From Coprinus comatus (taxonomy: Eukaryota; Basidiomycota; Agaricomycetes; Agaricales; Agaricaceae), in the NCBI GenBank assembly GCA_034638255.1, contig JAWPGT010000081.1, positions 1-64,000 of the forward strand: a DNA stretch of 64,000 bases, given 5' to 3'. Positions 35,901 to 45,440 of this stretch are shown here, piece by piece (positions within the stretch are counted from its first letter, which is position 1; each line of letters begins with the position of its first letter). The notes below the pieces were generated by a model. That model ran no database searches. It was not told the DNA's origin and saw only the letters and a program-made list of their open reading frames with translations. Position numbers and translations under genes: made by a program.

Positions 35901-37317
35901 TTAATCCGTTTCCTGTGTTATTTCGATCTTCAAGGTTTTGGTTATTAAGGAATTTGGGGAAACAGCTGTTGTCTGGGGCTAGACCTGTTGAGGTGTGTTT
36001 TTCTTTTCTATCTTGTTGTCTTTATCGTAATAGTTTCACTCACATTAACACTATCAATTATAGTTCGCAGATTTCTGGATGGGGTAAACTTTTTCTCATC
36101 TTTTTCCTGTTTAGCTTCCTCAACTTACGGGCGTTTATAGTGATCAATTATGTAGTTTGGTCTTCACACTATCAAACCTCTATCAGTTCGCATGTATATA
36201 TGTCGAAGGATTTCGTGAAGATTGGACAAGATGTGGTTCTTCTTCCTATCATTGGCCTGTAGCTTTTGCTTGTGCTATTATTCCTTCGTTTATTCGGTTG
36301 GTTCAAAGTGTTAGAAGGTTTGCAGATTCAGGGTTATTTACCCATTTGATTAATGTGAGTATTCCTTCGTACATATCTCTTTTTTTCGGACCTTGCTTAA
36401 ATTTGTGGTTGAATAGGGCGGGAAATATGGTGCTGCTATCATTGGGTCACTTTTCTACTATTTGTGGAGACATAATCGTAAGTGGACCTGCCCCTTCTCC
36501 TCTTGAATATTTTTCTTAAAAACGGAACCCTGTTCTTGCAGCTCATCGTCGCGATTTGATGGTACTTTGGTTACTATTTAACACAATTTCTACCATTTAT
36601 TCTTCTACCTGGGTATGTCTCTGGCTCTCTTTTCGGTTACTACTAGGCCTGATGTGATTTTTTTCGACGAATGTGAATAGGATTTGTTGATGGATTGGTC
36701 ACTTTTACGTCCTCATGCAAAATATTTCTTTTTGAGAGATGAACTGGGGTATCCTGATCATATATCTGTAAGTGATCATCAATTCTCAATTCTCTCTTCT
36801 GGGTGCTAATAACTGTACTGTAGGTTTATTATTTTGCCATAGTAAGTGTTTATATTTCCAGAATTCAAATTCCGTACGAGTCTTACCCGAATTATAGATC
36901 TCAAATGTTGTAATTCGGTTTGCGTGGACTTGGTATATCCCAGTTGATGGTCCTAGTATGCATTTGAGAACTTTTACGGTTGGGCTTTTGGAGATGTTGA
37001 GGAGGGTTCAATGGAATTTTTGTAAGTCTTTTATACCCTTAATATCATCTTTCTCCCTTCCCCCCTCCCCCCTTTTCTGCTTCTCTACCTTTCTCTCTCC
37101 CTCCATCTCTGTTACTCGCTCGTTCTTTCTCGTACTCCAATATAATCCTATACTAACTTAACCGTTAGTCCGTTTAGAGAACGAACATTTGGGTAATATG
37201 GATCAATATCGTGTTACTAGAGAAGTTCCACTGCCTTATTCGTTTGATGAAGATCATTCGCAAGAGAATGAGGATGATAGTGATGAAGAATCACCTTCGA
37301 GTCCTAGGAACGATTAA
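26945..37317 (+). CDS. SYG1/XPR1-like SPX-EXS protein, first intron invaded by a Copia element
   Basis: Probable phosphate exporter or phosphate-signalling membrane protein. Exon 1 (26945-26958) encodes MKFA plus part of Arg; exon 2 is 33674-33692, exon 3 33742-33767, exon 4 starts at 33815. Joined, they read MKFARYLQDTQ, TSEWKKVYIDYRGLKKR: the canonical SPX start. The rest of the SPX domain (LKKVETFYTTREKEL, LNLTGFRKALKKFEKIT) reaches about 35100. Multiple membrane segments and the EXS domain follow (FADFWMGDQLCSL, HWPVAFACAIIPSFIRLVQSVRR, LRPHAKYFFLRDELGYPD, FAWTWYIP, RRVQWNFFRLENEHLGN). About 22 exons give roughly 790 residues ending in an acidic tail. Near 35817 the frame shifts by one base (CYAFWF to SFAQIGSPHVSP); one missing T in a T run would explain it. 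Intron 1 spans 26959-33673 because a whole retrotransposon sits in it; without the element it would be 57 bases. Confidence 0.88.
26996..27376 (-). repeat. 3' LTR of the Copia element
   Basis: 381 bases with TGTTG...CAACA ends, matching 33268-33648 base for base as far as I can read. It is the 3' LTR because the element is on the minus strand. Confidence 0.93.
27377..27387 (-). other. Polypurine tract of the Copia element
   Basis: The minus strand reads GAAAAGGGGAG, directly abutting the 3' LTR, the expected plus-strand primer for reverse transcription. Confidence 0.75.
27422..32965 (-). CDS. Copia Gag-Pol polyprotein
   Basis: From the ATG at 32965 (MTALIPTLPVLKGSADYPMW) the polyprotein is 1847 residues without interruption; the same frame is open upstream to 33298 inside the LTR. 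Gag covers about the first 450 residues and ends in a Gln/Gly-rich, then Lys/Arg-rich segment (GEDKKKKRTRGKRGG). Aspartic protease: WMLDSGASYHF near residue 620. Integrase: HNRLGHPSKQ with CDGCARGK (zinc-binding HHCC) near 760, then RTDNGGEY near 880 and a downstream catalytic Glu in EQNGRAERLNRTIREK. Reverse transcriptase: WVFNVKGDG, KTAYLYGKL, and YVDD near 1510. RNase H: TYSDSDWD near 1680, SSTEAEYMAL and KHIDIKFHFIRQ. The integrase-before-RT order defines Ty1/Copia. No CCHC zinc knuckle is present at the end of Gag, where the basic stretch may replace it. Confidence 0.95.
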   Translation of the reverse strand: MTALIPTLPVLKGSADYPMWSMKLINCANMIIIDGYSVGQIILQKQSPKSHSEEYTISARAATEDTPARAAQTGTRWIISNEEQTKFDNAEAFALGLINSKISDEMLNHGRVYSFELWEHLQTTYGTFNAGTAFEVWAKADGFRLSGSSDPSAEIATFTSYFTRLETANPPIIVPNLLRALMLLTRIPNQWNATRASLLVRYGSSEFSRLTVQIVAEAIQSAWLDSRGQANALRSQGVKGFKGPKQHNHNQNQNQGQGSRPQGQQPQPQQSGSGSGSGQTQQGGAGEDKKKKRTRGKRGGNKNAKSADTTNTSTTGVDAAASNIVMLNNFASPAATVLDRPFKSTRAFIEEIRESTPEKVVERKAPTVVPNQLVGRTRLQRTKARVLKSYERRLGMEPTPPPALPSLDGLVLTSRPACEPSPPHSVVSIDENDNVHMRPPHDQVSAPASVSVLDEQYEQIMNSPSTQYDTDDGEYKYVESMIKDSSFSNVCSVQRGPRSSSLLGCSRKFLRSGFSRLSLLSSRAVDELSRSLHGTTRTIRTTVCNPPPLDTEICIFPATNDTAHYDFPISIPMKYLKPTVSISGYEKDDHGKFFEHCQCSNCKNRPVYNTGIAIWMLDSGASYHFTGNIGDFVDVEKGDYGTVQTANSHTTIKARGRVIIQHELAGVRTITSLYPVFYIEGLNGRLMSPGPFYLDGLRLEADVTGSRILRPDGSLYMEATQRVKGDGIHMVHSRIILDSDIRSLTLPGVHSLYDLWHNRLGHPSKQVLRKFKEHTVNFPDVDIPKRSRTCDGCARGKLQEKAHPPSLSRATEIFELVHSDLLEFPTLSYHCAKWIITFLDDYSGFTYTRFLRQKSDVFATFQEFLAQVETQHGKKVKRVRTDNGGEYISDKLKNLFSLAGIVHENTAPHIHEQNGRAERLNRTIREKSEAMRLHACCPENWWEFAVETAIHIYNRTPMKRLEYRTPFELMHGNKPNVNGLHVFGCGAYVYLPPAVRENKLAAKSETMIFLGYDGSNLKFMRHQKGNVIYIAHTAIFEEEWFPKCESTATDRRRDLRTPPNPPDDLFDGMSDDGSDTDYFDFPADPPAIPPKTPSNPTRPSDPPAPPARDPSIPPPPTPPPKSPSRRPKVETEDEDDGLSYASEDSLDHHHHDGHNHDHRDHYHPPETPRRSQPERAQRPLPKRAQEGPSFEPRRSGRERKVPERPDNAYGHKHPSEILRDYDTISLEEPGPSNRFKMPRGRPQNLSDEEARQRLEQYGENYKRWMESQGERNPAAPPEDEDEMQQRLSREGGLEWINILLTKAKLAHSNAAKIPVQFRDLGKLDPEERQKWLEACKEELTALKKRKVYEIMDLPKGRKAIQNRWVFNVKGDGRKRARLVAKGFSQVEGIDFDELFSPVVRYESTRILLGLAALNDWDIEAVDVKTAYLYGKLDEEIYMKQPEGFIQEGKENKVWRLRRALYGLKQAGLAWWKEMATSMKDLGFSRCESDAGVYIYRDKKTGKICIAIVYVDDVLFMGNDSALLKKLKGKFMKRWECRDAGEVKEFLGMRIRRDRKNRKIFLDQASYLQKILERFKIDGAGRETKPARTPLPEGYHAIPNTGPVNATLRTRYQQVIGSLLYLMIGTRPDIGFAVTKLSQHAHNPTEEHLKRALYICRYLLATKEYHMVLDGGKGEGFITYSDSDWDSDPTDRRSQTGYFTSLASCPVAWVSRAQKTVALSSTEAEYMALSDSCRQAVWIRQLMMELGLSNGEPMEICGDNMGSLFIAQNPTVEKRSKHIDIKFHFIRQCLADKKVLLFFIPGTSNPADLLTKNLGRVKFENFRNSHFGLVFSSPTFAASKRTLKNNMD
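33252..33267 (-). other. Primer-binding site, half-tRNA type
   Basis: On the plus strand the 16 bases just inside the 5' LTR end with GGGGCCCATAACC. This resembles the anticodon arm of initiator tRNA-Met (CAU anticodon), not a tRNA 3' end. That fits priming by a cleaved half of initiator tRNA, as known for Drosophila copia. Confidence 0.7.
33268..33648 (-). repeat. 5' LTR of the Copia element
   Basis: 381 bases, TGTTG...CAACA, followed by the target duplication ATAGT at 33649-33653. Confidence 0.93.
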
Positions 37318-37899
37318 AACTTGAAGAAACATAGACTTTCAATATTTGGTGACATCTACTTACTATCTGTTTCGTGTCTCGAGCCTCGGAGCTTGTGATG
37401 CTCCTTACCACATTCCTTTTTTTTCTTTTTTGAGATTTTCTGTGCTTGCTACATTTTGACTGATTTGTCTCTATTATTCTGACTCTAATTCTTTCGTGTC
37501 ACTGATCTATTTTTTCGATTTTTTATTTATTTCTTTGTCTCTGATTACTAGTATCTCTCACCGTATTTGATTCGTCATCATCGTCACTCTTTTGAATTTT
37601 CTTTACGTAGAATTTTTATCATATATCCTTTAGTTGTCGATTTAGCTACTGTAGACTTTTTTTATGCTTTTTTTTATTTCGTGTATTATGATTCAAACTT
37701 TATTTCTCGTGTTGCCTTTTCCCCTATCACGATTATGAGGACTACCCCAATTGTGGAAGACAAATCACTTGCCTAAGAAAGTTCAACGCAGAGGTCACCG
37801 AGGACTTTCTTACTAGTGTGTTGTCCTGCCACTTGAGGAATACACCTCTGATCCTCATGCATAAAGTAACTCAAATAAGAGCAAAAATCAACCTGATGG
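37318..37899. other. 3' flank of SPX-EXS gene
   Basis: T-rich 3' untranslated-like sequence. No gene is supported; an open frame at 37567-37776 is low-complexity. Confidence 0.45.
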
Positions 37900-38540
37900 C
37901 AAGACAATCGTGACAGAATTGAAAACTGTGAAAGCAATGATCAAACAAACATGCAACTTGACACTTGGTATTAGCAATGACATTCCTTATTTACTCATCC
38001 TCACGCTTAGCTTGAATGTCTTCTACTATATGACCAAATTTATTCTGACCAATCTATTTAAGGCGAGATATGTATATACATAATTACGTGTCCGCTTCAT
38101 CTTCTTCCTTTGTCAGGACATGTCCAGCTTTCTCTAAACGCATGGCTGTCACGTTAGTACGTGGAACTTCCTGAGAGTTTCGGAAATGGTACCAAGGCAA
38201 GTTTACATAGTTAGGGCTGTCAGATCGTCGGTAATTTCTGATCAGGTAAGAAAGTGTAACTTGAAGGTTTGACATCTGTCCTAAACATTTATTTCTTTAA
38301 TAAGGGACAGTTTGGTTATATTCCTTGTTTCACCATCCACAATCGGATGCTTCTCAGATACAGGAGGATCGATTTGAATGGCAAGGATAATATTGTTGAG
38401 CCATTGCTGGAATGTAGGAGTACGGAAGAGACCAAAGAGGATCCGCATTGACCAACCCCTTGTAAAACTAAGATTCACGAGCTAATGAACGTGGATGTAT
38501 GGATTTAGATATACAGGCCAGCGTTTTTACGGAAGATTTG
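37900..38540 (-). pseudogene. Kinase-like family relic, copy 4
   Basis: Strongly decayed. The minus strand reads SIHPRSLARES-stop-FYKGL (the AREAWFYERL block), VNLPWYHFRNSQEVPRTNVTAMRLEKAGHVL in two adjacent pieces, EEDEADT before a donor at 38088, then after an intron NKFGHIVEDIQAKREDE-stop-IRNVIA, matching the NEFRDIVEDIR and RWDECYLNVVRA part of copy 1. Multiple stops and frame changes exclude function. Confidence 0.65.
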
Positions 38541-38920
38541 AATGCATGATCCAACTGTCATAGGTTTCTTTTCCGTATGTTTTATAGTTCACAAATTCTA
38601 ACATTTATAACAACAATCTATCCACACAGTGCATCATCCATGAAGAAAGAAGTAATTCTTTTTGAACTCCGAAGCAAATTTACCCTCCCAACAAGATCAA
38701 TATATCTCATAGTTCAAGCATAGTTCATGGTGATGTTTATAATAAAGTTGAGAAAGAATACAAATACATGATGAGTATATATACAAATGTTGCAGAGAAA
38801 AGCAAGAAAATGATATGAAATAATGAAGAAAGGAAGAAGCGGAAGGTTCTAAAAGAGTTCAACATAAATATGATGGGATATTAACACAATCAACAAACCG
38901 TGAAAAGGGTACCATGGAAA
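38541..38920. other. Intergenic
   Basis: AT-rich, no gene seen; 3' flank of the small basic protein gene. Confidence 0.4.
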
Positions 38921-39310
38921 CTAGCAACCACTCCGGAAGGACAACTTGCGTCGCAAGCTGCGAACCACACCACCGACATGGTCCCTCGTCGATGGGGATG
39001 ATGGAGAGGAATCTCGTTGTCGCTTCAACGGTGTCCTCTCCAGCTCCTTGTACGGCACAATTGGGACGACTACATCACAGTAGTCCTCCATGCCTTCAAG
39101 GTCGTCCAAATACACCTCGCCTGACTCGGGGACATCGAGCAGGCGACGGGCATTCTCCTCTTGCTCTCTCCGCCTTGACGACGAAGACTGACCCCCAATA
39201 TTTGCGATTCGACTGGAAAGCGAAGGGGTAGCTCGGCGGGCAGCCCTAGGTCGGACTCTGCGAGCGTGACGGGAAGCAAAGTTGTTGGAACCGAGTGTGG
39301 AGAATGACAT
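38921..39310 (-). CDS. Small basic Ser/Arg-rich hypothetical protein
   Basis: A single-exon frame of 129 residues from MSFSTLGSNNFASRHARRV. It has a basic N-terminal third (RRVRPRAARRATPSLSSR), a central acidic patch (VYLDDLEGMEDY), and a basic C-terminus (SLRRKLSFRSGC). No domain is recognised. A TATA-like run (TATATA, about 39389-39394) lies about 80 bases upstream on the minus strand, which supports a real promoter. GC content and codon evenness are higher than in the surrounding relic-rich DNA. The frame is open further upstream in phase, but the ATG at 39310 is the best placed. The role is unknown. Confidence 0.5.
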   Translation of the reverse strand: MSFSTLGSNNFASRHARRVRPRAARRATPSLSSRIANIGGQSSSSRRREQEENARRLLDVPESGEVYLDDLEGMEDYCDVVVPIVPYKELERTPLKRQRDSSPSSPSTRDHVGGVVRSLRRKLSFRSGC

Positions 39311-39829
39311 TGTTTTTGAGCTGGGGTGGGAGATGATATGGTTCGAAAGTAAGGTGTTTTCTGGGGAATTACCCATGGGGTCGTGGACTATATACTGTGA
39401 CTTTGGAAAGGGGGAGTAGGTAAGCCGATCATGACCCAATATGGATAGGGCCATTACCATCTAGGGACTGTAATATTGTCGGGTCTGCTTTAGATCTGCA
39501 ATACTGACGGAATCAATCCGATCATAAAAGATTGATGGGAGATGCGTCTCGGTCAAAAGCAGGAGGATTTGAAGATGGCTTTAAAAATAGTAGAAGACTG
39601 TTCAGAGGATATTTATTTCTCCCAGGACTTGCTGTTAGGATCTGGTCCGTGCGCAATCTGGGTACTGCCTAGCGTCAACGTCCTAAATGTGTGTGTGTGC
39701 ATGTATATTCAATATACTATATAGGCGACTGTAGAACACTATGGACCTCAGTGTTTTCTGTGGCAGATGCCATCAATCTTTAATTAGAACTAAACCGCTA
39801 TGCGCGTCTGACAATAATGTATCATGCTG

Positions 39830-39990
39830 GTAGGGCTGCCGCCCGTAACCGTATAATACGGTTTACGGGCCACCCGTATACGGTATACCGTACCGTACCG
39901 TAAGAGCGATCAAGCAGCCTCAATACGGTACGGTTGACGGTACGGAGTGTACCGTACTGTACCGTATTTTTTGCCCGTCGACGGCCGTAT
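39830..39990. repeat. Dyad-rich ACCGTA/TACGGT island
   Basis: About ten copies of ACCGTA or its complement TACGGT lie in roughly 125 bases, many as tandem ACCGTACCGTACCGTA, and facing arrays can fold into a strong hairpin. The left border TAGGGCTGCCGCCCGTAAC looks like the end of a hAT-type element with subterminal repeats. No matching opposite end was found; a few further copies lie at 40310-40350. Confidence 0.6.
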
Positions 39991-40608
39991 GGACAGTAGT
40001 CGGTCATGACATCATGTGATAGCATCACATGGTACGTCGAAACGTCATCGATTCATAACATGGGGTTGACCTCAGTCTCTCCTCAATCAGCAACATAAAC
40101 TCTCTCACAATGCCACAGTCACCCACTATTTCTAGAGTATTTTTACAAAAATTACAAGAACAACACTTGTATTTTTATCTGATTTCTATATTTATAACTC
40201 TATATATTGAGTCTTGAATGTTTAATAAGTTAACGCCGGGTTAGAACCAAGCCAACACCAGCTCAATGACCTCGTCGAAATAATGATGGTGATAAACTTA
40301 CCCGTATACCGTAAAAGTATGGTACATACCGTAAGATGTCCTTTACATCAGGACTTTGCACATGGGCTTATTCAGCCTCTGGACATACTTAAGTCACTTA
40401 ACTTACTTAAGTTTAGTTGCCCATCCTTGGGAATAATTTGGTCAAGTACATACAAGGACATTCCAAGTGTCCCAAGTTTGCAAAAAAATCTTGTTAATTT
40501 ATACTAATAACTAGTATATTTGTTTGGTTAATGATATTAATGATGAGTTGTTATTTTATCATCATGGATCAATAATCACATCACTTATGTCCCCAGATTT
40601 GGACTTCA

Positions 40609-41159
40609 CCAAGGGGCTGGCAGCGGAGTTTTCCGGTAAAGTAGGGTTCCTTCAAAGGTGGGGGGTGGGTGAATACCCGAGGTCCTGGCTATTTCGCCAG
40701 GAAAGGAAATTTTGTAATGCTGGACTTCGAACACCTAATGTCGGCTACATGTGCAATTCCCAAAATACACTTTTTGGGTCATATGTAGTCTCAAATAACA
40801 CTCCTCTTGCTCACTTTTCACTATGTACAAGTCTGAAACATAAATTTGGAGTTTTAGAACTTATAAAACACATCCTCTAGTGAAAAGCAGTCACAGGTCT
40901 GGAAAAAAGAAATAGGTTAGAATCAACAGCAGAGGCGGGAGATCTATCTAAGAGAGTCAAACTGGCTGTTGTTTCTGAGGAATAGTGTAGGTAGTGTATG
41001 GATTTGTGTAAAACTACAGATGATGTTGTGTTATCCGCGTCGCCATCACGAGTGTCCGGAGTCTAATTTCCTTTCTGGGCGAGGACCTCAGGTATTCACC
41101 CACCCCCCACCTTTGAAGGAACCCTACTTTACCGGAAAACTCTGCTGCCAGCCCCTTGG
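40609..41159. mobile_element. Short inverted-repeat transposon (MITE-like), 551 bp
   Basis: The ends are near-perfect inverted repeats of about 80 bases: the left begins CCAAGGGGCTGGCAGC and runs through GGTGGGGGGTGGGTGAATAC to about 40690; the right is its reverse complement from about 41079. Only two or three mismatches occur, and weaker similarity continues inward. TCA flanks both ends (40606-40608 and 41160-41162), a candidate 3-base target duplication. The interior encodes no transposase, so the element is non-autonomous. It lies just upstream of the F-box pseudogene. Confidence 0.82.
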
Positions 41160-41171
41160 TCAATTTGCAAG

Positions 41172-42789
41172 ATGTGTGATGTTCACGCGTCAGTCCATGC
41201 TAGTACTAACATATCAGTGGTTGAACCAGTTCTATTTATTTGGGCACTATGTCAGTCTCTGCACCTGGGACACGAAATACCTACTCTTGAAACCCTGCCA
41301 CTTGAAATACTCCATAAAATATTCGAACAGCTCGACATCAGTACTATACTCTCCCTTCGAACTGTACGTCCCACTTTCATTCATTCCGCATATTGTCCGA
41401 AAACGCGGCCTGGCAGACATGCAAGTCTCTGTCACATGCTGTAGATTCTCGTCAACTTTGGTGTATGATTGTACACAAAATAGAAGCAAAAACTGGATCT
41501 AGGATAGAGGAAGAACTACAAAATCATTGACTGGACGAGTTGAAGGCATGGTCTCTAAGGCAACTTCGAGCATTCAAATTATGAAATCATGTGCAAAATT
41601 TGGAGTTTTTGTCCAGTTACAAGTTAACTTTCAAATACAAGGAGATTAACACTTGTTATCTGTTGCTTGGCGGTCGCTGGCTCTTAATGGCGGTTGACGG
41701 TGGTCTTGTGTGTTATTACGATCTTGATTCTCCAGATTGTATCCGCCGGGACCTCATTAATATAGAGCGAAGGACTCAACTCCGAATGTACACGTATTGA
41801 ATTGATACTAAAAAACCTTATTCGCCTTTCCGTTTCGTCTTCACGGGTATGATATTTGTTCCTCTCAATTTGGTGACAATGCTGACCATGTACACACACC
41901 AAACAGTAACCACTGCTCCATCACCAATCGTGATCTTTCAAGTTGATCTCATCGGCCATGGTGTCGAAGCGAGGCTCCAAGCAAGACGTGTGGGGAATCT
42001 GTACACCTGCGAGGATGGCTTTAGGCGTTCGCCATATGCGAATGACAAATTTTATATTGAACAGTATACAACCTGCACTTTGGATGCTTGCTTTCTGCAA
42101 TTATTTCGTTACATCGATGGTGAACCAGATAATGAAGCAAAACCAATAGTGTCTATTGAATATCCCACTGAGCCTGATATAAGTGTGAGTGGAATCATAT
42201 ATTTTATATCCAAGTCTCATAGCAACTTGTAGTACCTGGCTTTTATATCTACATATCAGGTTGTCGTGGCTAGCGAAAACATCCTGAAAATCTACGAGAT
42301 CATTTGTCATGATGGTTCGGACATCCTTCCAGCAATGAACGTACTTTACAAAGTTGCCGTCACTTCCCCTGACAACATCCTTGTGTTCTCTCCCCCTTTT
42401 CCCTACCCCACATTACCCGTATAGTAGTGTTTAATGGTCGGGATGTCAAAGGCATCACTATACCACACAATGATCCCCGCCACTCCACTCTCATCAAGCT
42501 GGGTGATTACAGGTACAATCCAAATTGTGCTGTACTCGGCTCAAGGGCTTCTCTTGTGGTGACACATGACGGTAAAGCAGATTTGATCAAATATTCGTGG
42601 GGGGATGACGAAAGCCAAGTTCCTTTTCGAATTAAAACTTTTGCTGAGGATGAATTAGGAATACCATATCATGCACTGTTATATATGGGGGAAGAGGTTT
42701 GCCGCATGGTGTTTGAGGAATTGTGGATTGATAAACTGATAATAAAACATTTATTGTTAAAGATACGGTCTCGGCCAATTTTGATGTAA
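41172..42789 (+). pseudogene. F-box protein gene, disrupted
   Basis: Agaricomycete F-box type: TLETLPLEILHKIFEQLDISTILSLRT at 41280-41360 is the F-box. After an intron come SLSHAVDSRQLW and LDELKAWSLRQLRAFKL, then LLLGGRWLLMAVDGGLVCYYDLDS near 41665-41730, typical of the long C-terminal beta region in this group. Then IFQVDLIGHGVEARLQARRVG, an intron (42184-42260), VVVASENILKIYEII, and VVFNGRDVKGITIPHNDP to the stop at 42789. Two in-frame TGA codons (near 41531, between QNH and LDELKAW, and near 41798, between MYTY and IDTKKPYSPF) and a frame change near 42410 interrupt it. An unseen intron could remove one break but not all. It would have been a substrate adaptor of an SCF ubiquitin ligase. 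Confidence 0.6.
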
Positions 42790-43689
42790 TTTCAGAGTAG
42801 ATTTCAATCATTTCAGCTGAATGATAATGTCATTTTAGATTTTATGTGGAGGCCCGGATGACAACATTAAATGAGAACGTTAATAAAGAACGTGCTTACG
42901 AGGGAACGGAGAGTAAACAACCAATAACTGTTGCTATTTTCCTGATATTTCCCTGCCGTTCACATGTAGTTCTTGCTCTTTTGTGAAAGGACTTCACCTG
43001 AATCAACTTCTTTTTATTAGAACGCTGCATCGTTAGTGCATCCAGGCTACGCCGAGCAAATTATACACATCATGAGGGGTTGCTAATTTTTATAAACTTC
43101 TAATGCAGCCGTTCAAAATACGGCGTCTAGTAGTAAAGTGCTTCTGAATCTTGTTCGGGCTACTTTCTGTGATTCTCATAAGCTGTAGAACAATTGCTTG
43201 TACATGCTAAAATGCTTAAGCGCTTATACCCTTGAAGATTTGGATTTGTTCAAGTCTGTTGTAGAGATGAGAATTTTGAAACGATTAGTATGCCAATTTG
43301 CAAAATCCAAGTTGGATCAAGACCGGGCGTCATTCTCTCATTCTCTTTGTTAAAGTAGAATTTCTTTCCTAGCGAGAAGTCCCTGTTAGTGTACAGTGAA
43401 GTAATTAGTTCTAAAAATATTACTAACGTAAGGCAGGGCGGTTATTCGAACACACCTTGTGTTCTACATCATGTTCTATTCTCTTAACATGAGCGCTTCT
43501 TTGAGGTTCTGGCACTCGTTCTATAGTTCTCACTATAGAGAGAGCCAGCGTTTATCAACATCTATGTTTGTTATAGTTGACAGTTGGGTTGGAGAAGACT
43601 CGGAGAGTCTCTTAGTATGAGAGGATTCGGATAATATGGAAGTAGATGTTCTAGTCGTAAAATATCACATATTATTTATTTATTTATTG
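42790..43689. other. Intergenic
   Basis: 3' flank of the F-box relic and upstream region of the lectin gene. No gene is seen. Confidence 0.45.
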
Positions 43690-43696
43690 TATAAAA
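43690..43696 (+). promoter_or_regulatory. TATA box of ricin-B-like lectin gene
   Basis: TATAAAA lies 56 bases upstream of the ATG at 43746. Confidence 0.65.
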
Positions 43697-43745
43697 GGAT
43701 GGCCAAAGTCCCACAGAAAGTTCAACCGCTTAAACATCTTTCGAT

Positions 43746-44312
43746 ATGAGTAACGGTTTTCCTTCTGGCGAATTCTACATCCGCAACGCTGCTACAGGGT
43801 TATTCCTTGATGTATCCGGTAGTGCTGCTACAGTATGTAACAGTTTATCATCCCTGTTCTCCTTGTGGATAAATACTTAACAATTGGCATTGCATCATAG
43901 CCTGGTTCACCCGTCATTGTCTGGACCCGCAACAACCCGCAAACCGATAACCAAATCTGGCGCTATGAGACTGGTTTCTTGATCAGTGTTGATACGGGTT
44001 TCGTACTCGAGGTACCTGGTCATGGTAATTTTTTTTCAAGCTTACTGCAGGTTATGGATCGTCTAATGAGATTGTAATTGTTTTTTAGAGGAAGGTGGTC
44101 GCATTACACCAGGAACTGGGCTTGTCATCAGCCCCAAGAGAGAGTTACCTGACAGCATCAATCAGTTGTGGGCGTACAACAATCAGACTCTCATGCCCTA
44201 TGACCCTAGTGTTCGTGTTACTGGTGGGAACACTGGTTCTAGGGCTGTAGTCACTAGCGTTACGGCTGATAACTTTGGACAAGCTTTCCAGCGGAGCTTC
44301 GTTCCCGCTTGA
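43746..44312 (+). CDS. Ricin-B-like (R-type) beta-trefoil lectin
   Basis: Three exons (43746-43832, 43901-44024, 44089-44312) give 144 residues from MSNGFPSGEFYIRNAATG. The three-fold beta-trefoil pattern is clear: GLFLDVSG, DNQIWRYETG, FVLEVPG, INQLWAYNN and a final GQAFQRSF, with the QxW-type words NQIW and NQLW marking two of the repeats. There is no signal peptide, as usual for cytoplasmic fungal lectins that bind Gal/GalNAc-type sugars in defence or development. The third QxW is replaced by QAF, so one sugar site may be weak. It sits alone between relics, with its own TATA box. It is distinct from the pair at 8.7 and 11.3 kb, which share the fold class but not the intron positions. Sugar specificity cannot be read. 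Confidence 0.78.
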
Positions 44313-45440
44313 GAAATAGGCAACGGTGAAATTGATAGGAATGGGATATAATGGTCTTGGCCATGTCGGAAGATTGGAATGTGAAATAGGCCCTTTGATT
44401 AGTTGTTTGTAGTACTTGTATACAAAGTTGAATCAACCAGTTGACAGTGATTGAACTTTTTGGTACTCCATCGGCCCATGAACCAGAAACAAGAGACGAG
44501 AAACAACTCGAAACTTGATGAAAATAGAAAGACAGCCAAGTGTTTGTTTTACAGCAGATTCAACAAACCATATACCTGTATATTGTAAACATGTTACACC
44601 CGGGTTGACATCACTAATAATGTCTTACTGATCGCATGACCATATATAAGAGGGAGATCTCCATCTTATACCCCAACGAATATCTTGCCTGTTCCCCAAT
44701 GATCTCTCTCTCATAGTAGTACTACTGCTTTCCAAGTGTGCAAGTAAGAGGAAGAATGTGCATCAAGTGGTGAGTGACATGCGCGAAGGTATGTTGGATA
44801 TTTGTATATTCCGAGGCATATGCGCCGCTTTCTCACAAGTTCCCGTTGTGCTTGACTGCCAAGAATTGTCGATATCAACCATGACGATATTGATAAGCGG
44901 GATTTATATTTTCGACCCAAACTTAATGTTGATTGTGTACCTAGGGCATTGTCGTATTGTATTGATACAACAAAGAAGAATCCATGGGAGTGAGTTGATT
45001 TGTTGCCGTCCACGGGACTGGGATGACCCAGATACCCCCAAAGTTATCGGAGGTCTCACATTTGCCGCTTTGGATGAACGTATATGCACTGCGTGGGTGA
45101 CTCGATAATCTAACTGGATTATCGAGGACATACCTAAACTTTATTCTGAGACCCACGCTCATGAGTAAAGTAAAGCTTGGATGAATACTCGCTAGTACTT
45201 GATAATCTGTGTGGATTACCAAGTTACTGGCACAGTGTATGGACAGAGCGAGGAATCGACTTCATCGAACGGCTGACTATGCCTAGTGCCGCAGTGCATT
45301 TTCAACCCGAAGCAGTTGGTGAATATTCAGAAGTTTGTAATATTTGTATAGTATATATTACTGTTCGGCTACTATCCTCATGCTCTATTGTCCAATTTGA
45401 AATTTATTGCCTCAGCCCCCAGTGTTCAGGCTTCAGAGGT
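44313..45440. other. Intergenic with unassigned coding-like remnants
   Basis: A TATA-like TATATAAG lies at 44643-44650, but the first downstream ATG opens only five codons. Plus-strand pieces such as GGLTFAALDERICTAWVTR (45040-45107) look coding-like but break repeatedly. I cannot name the family. Confidence 0.35.
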
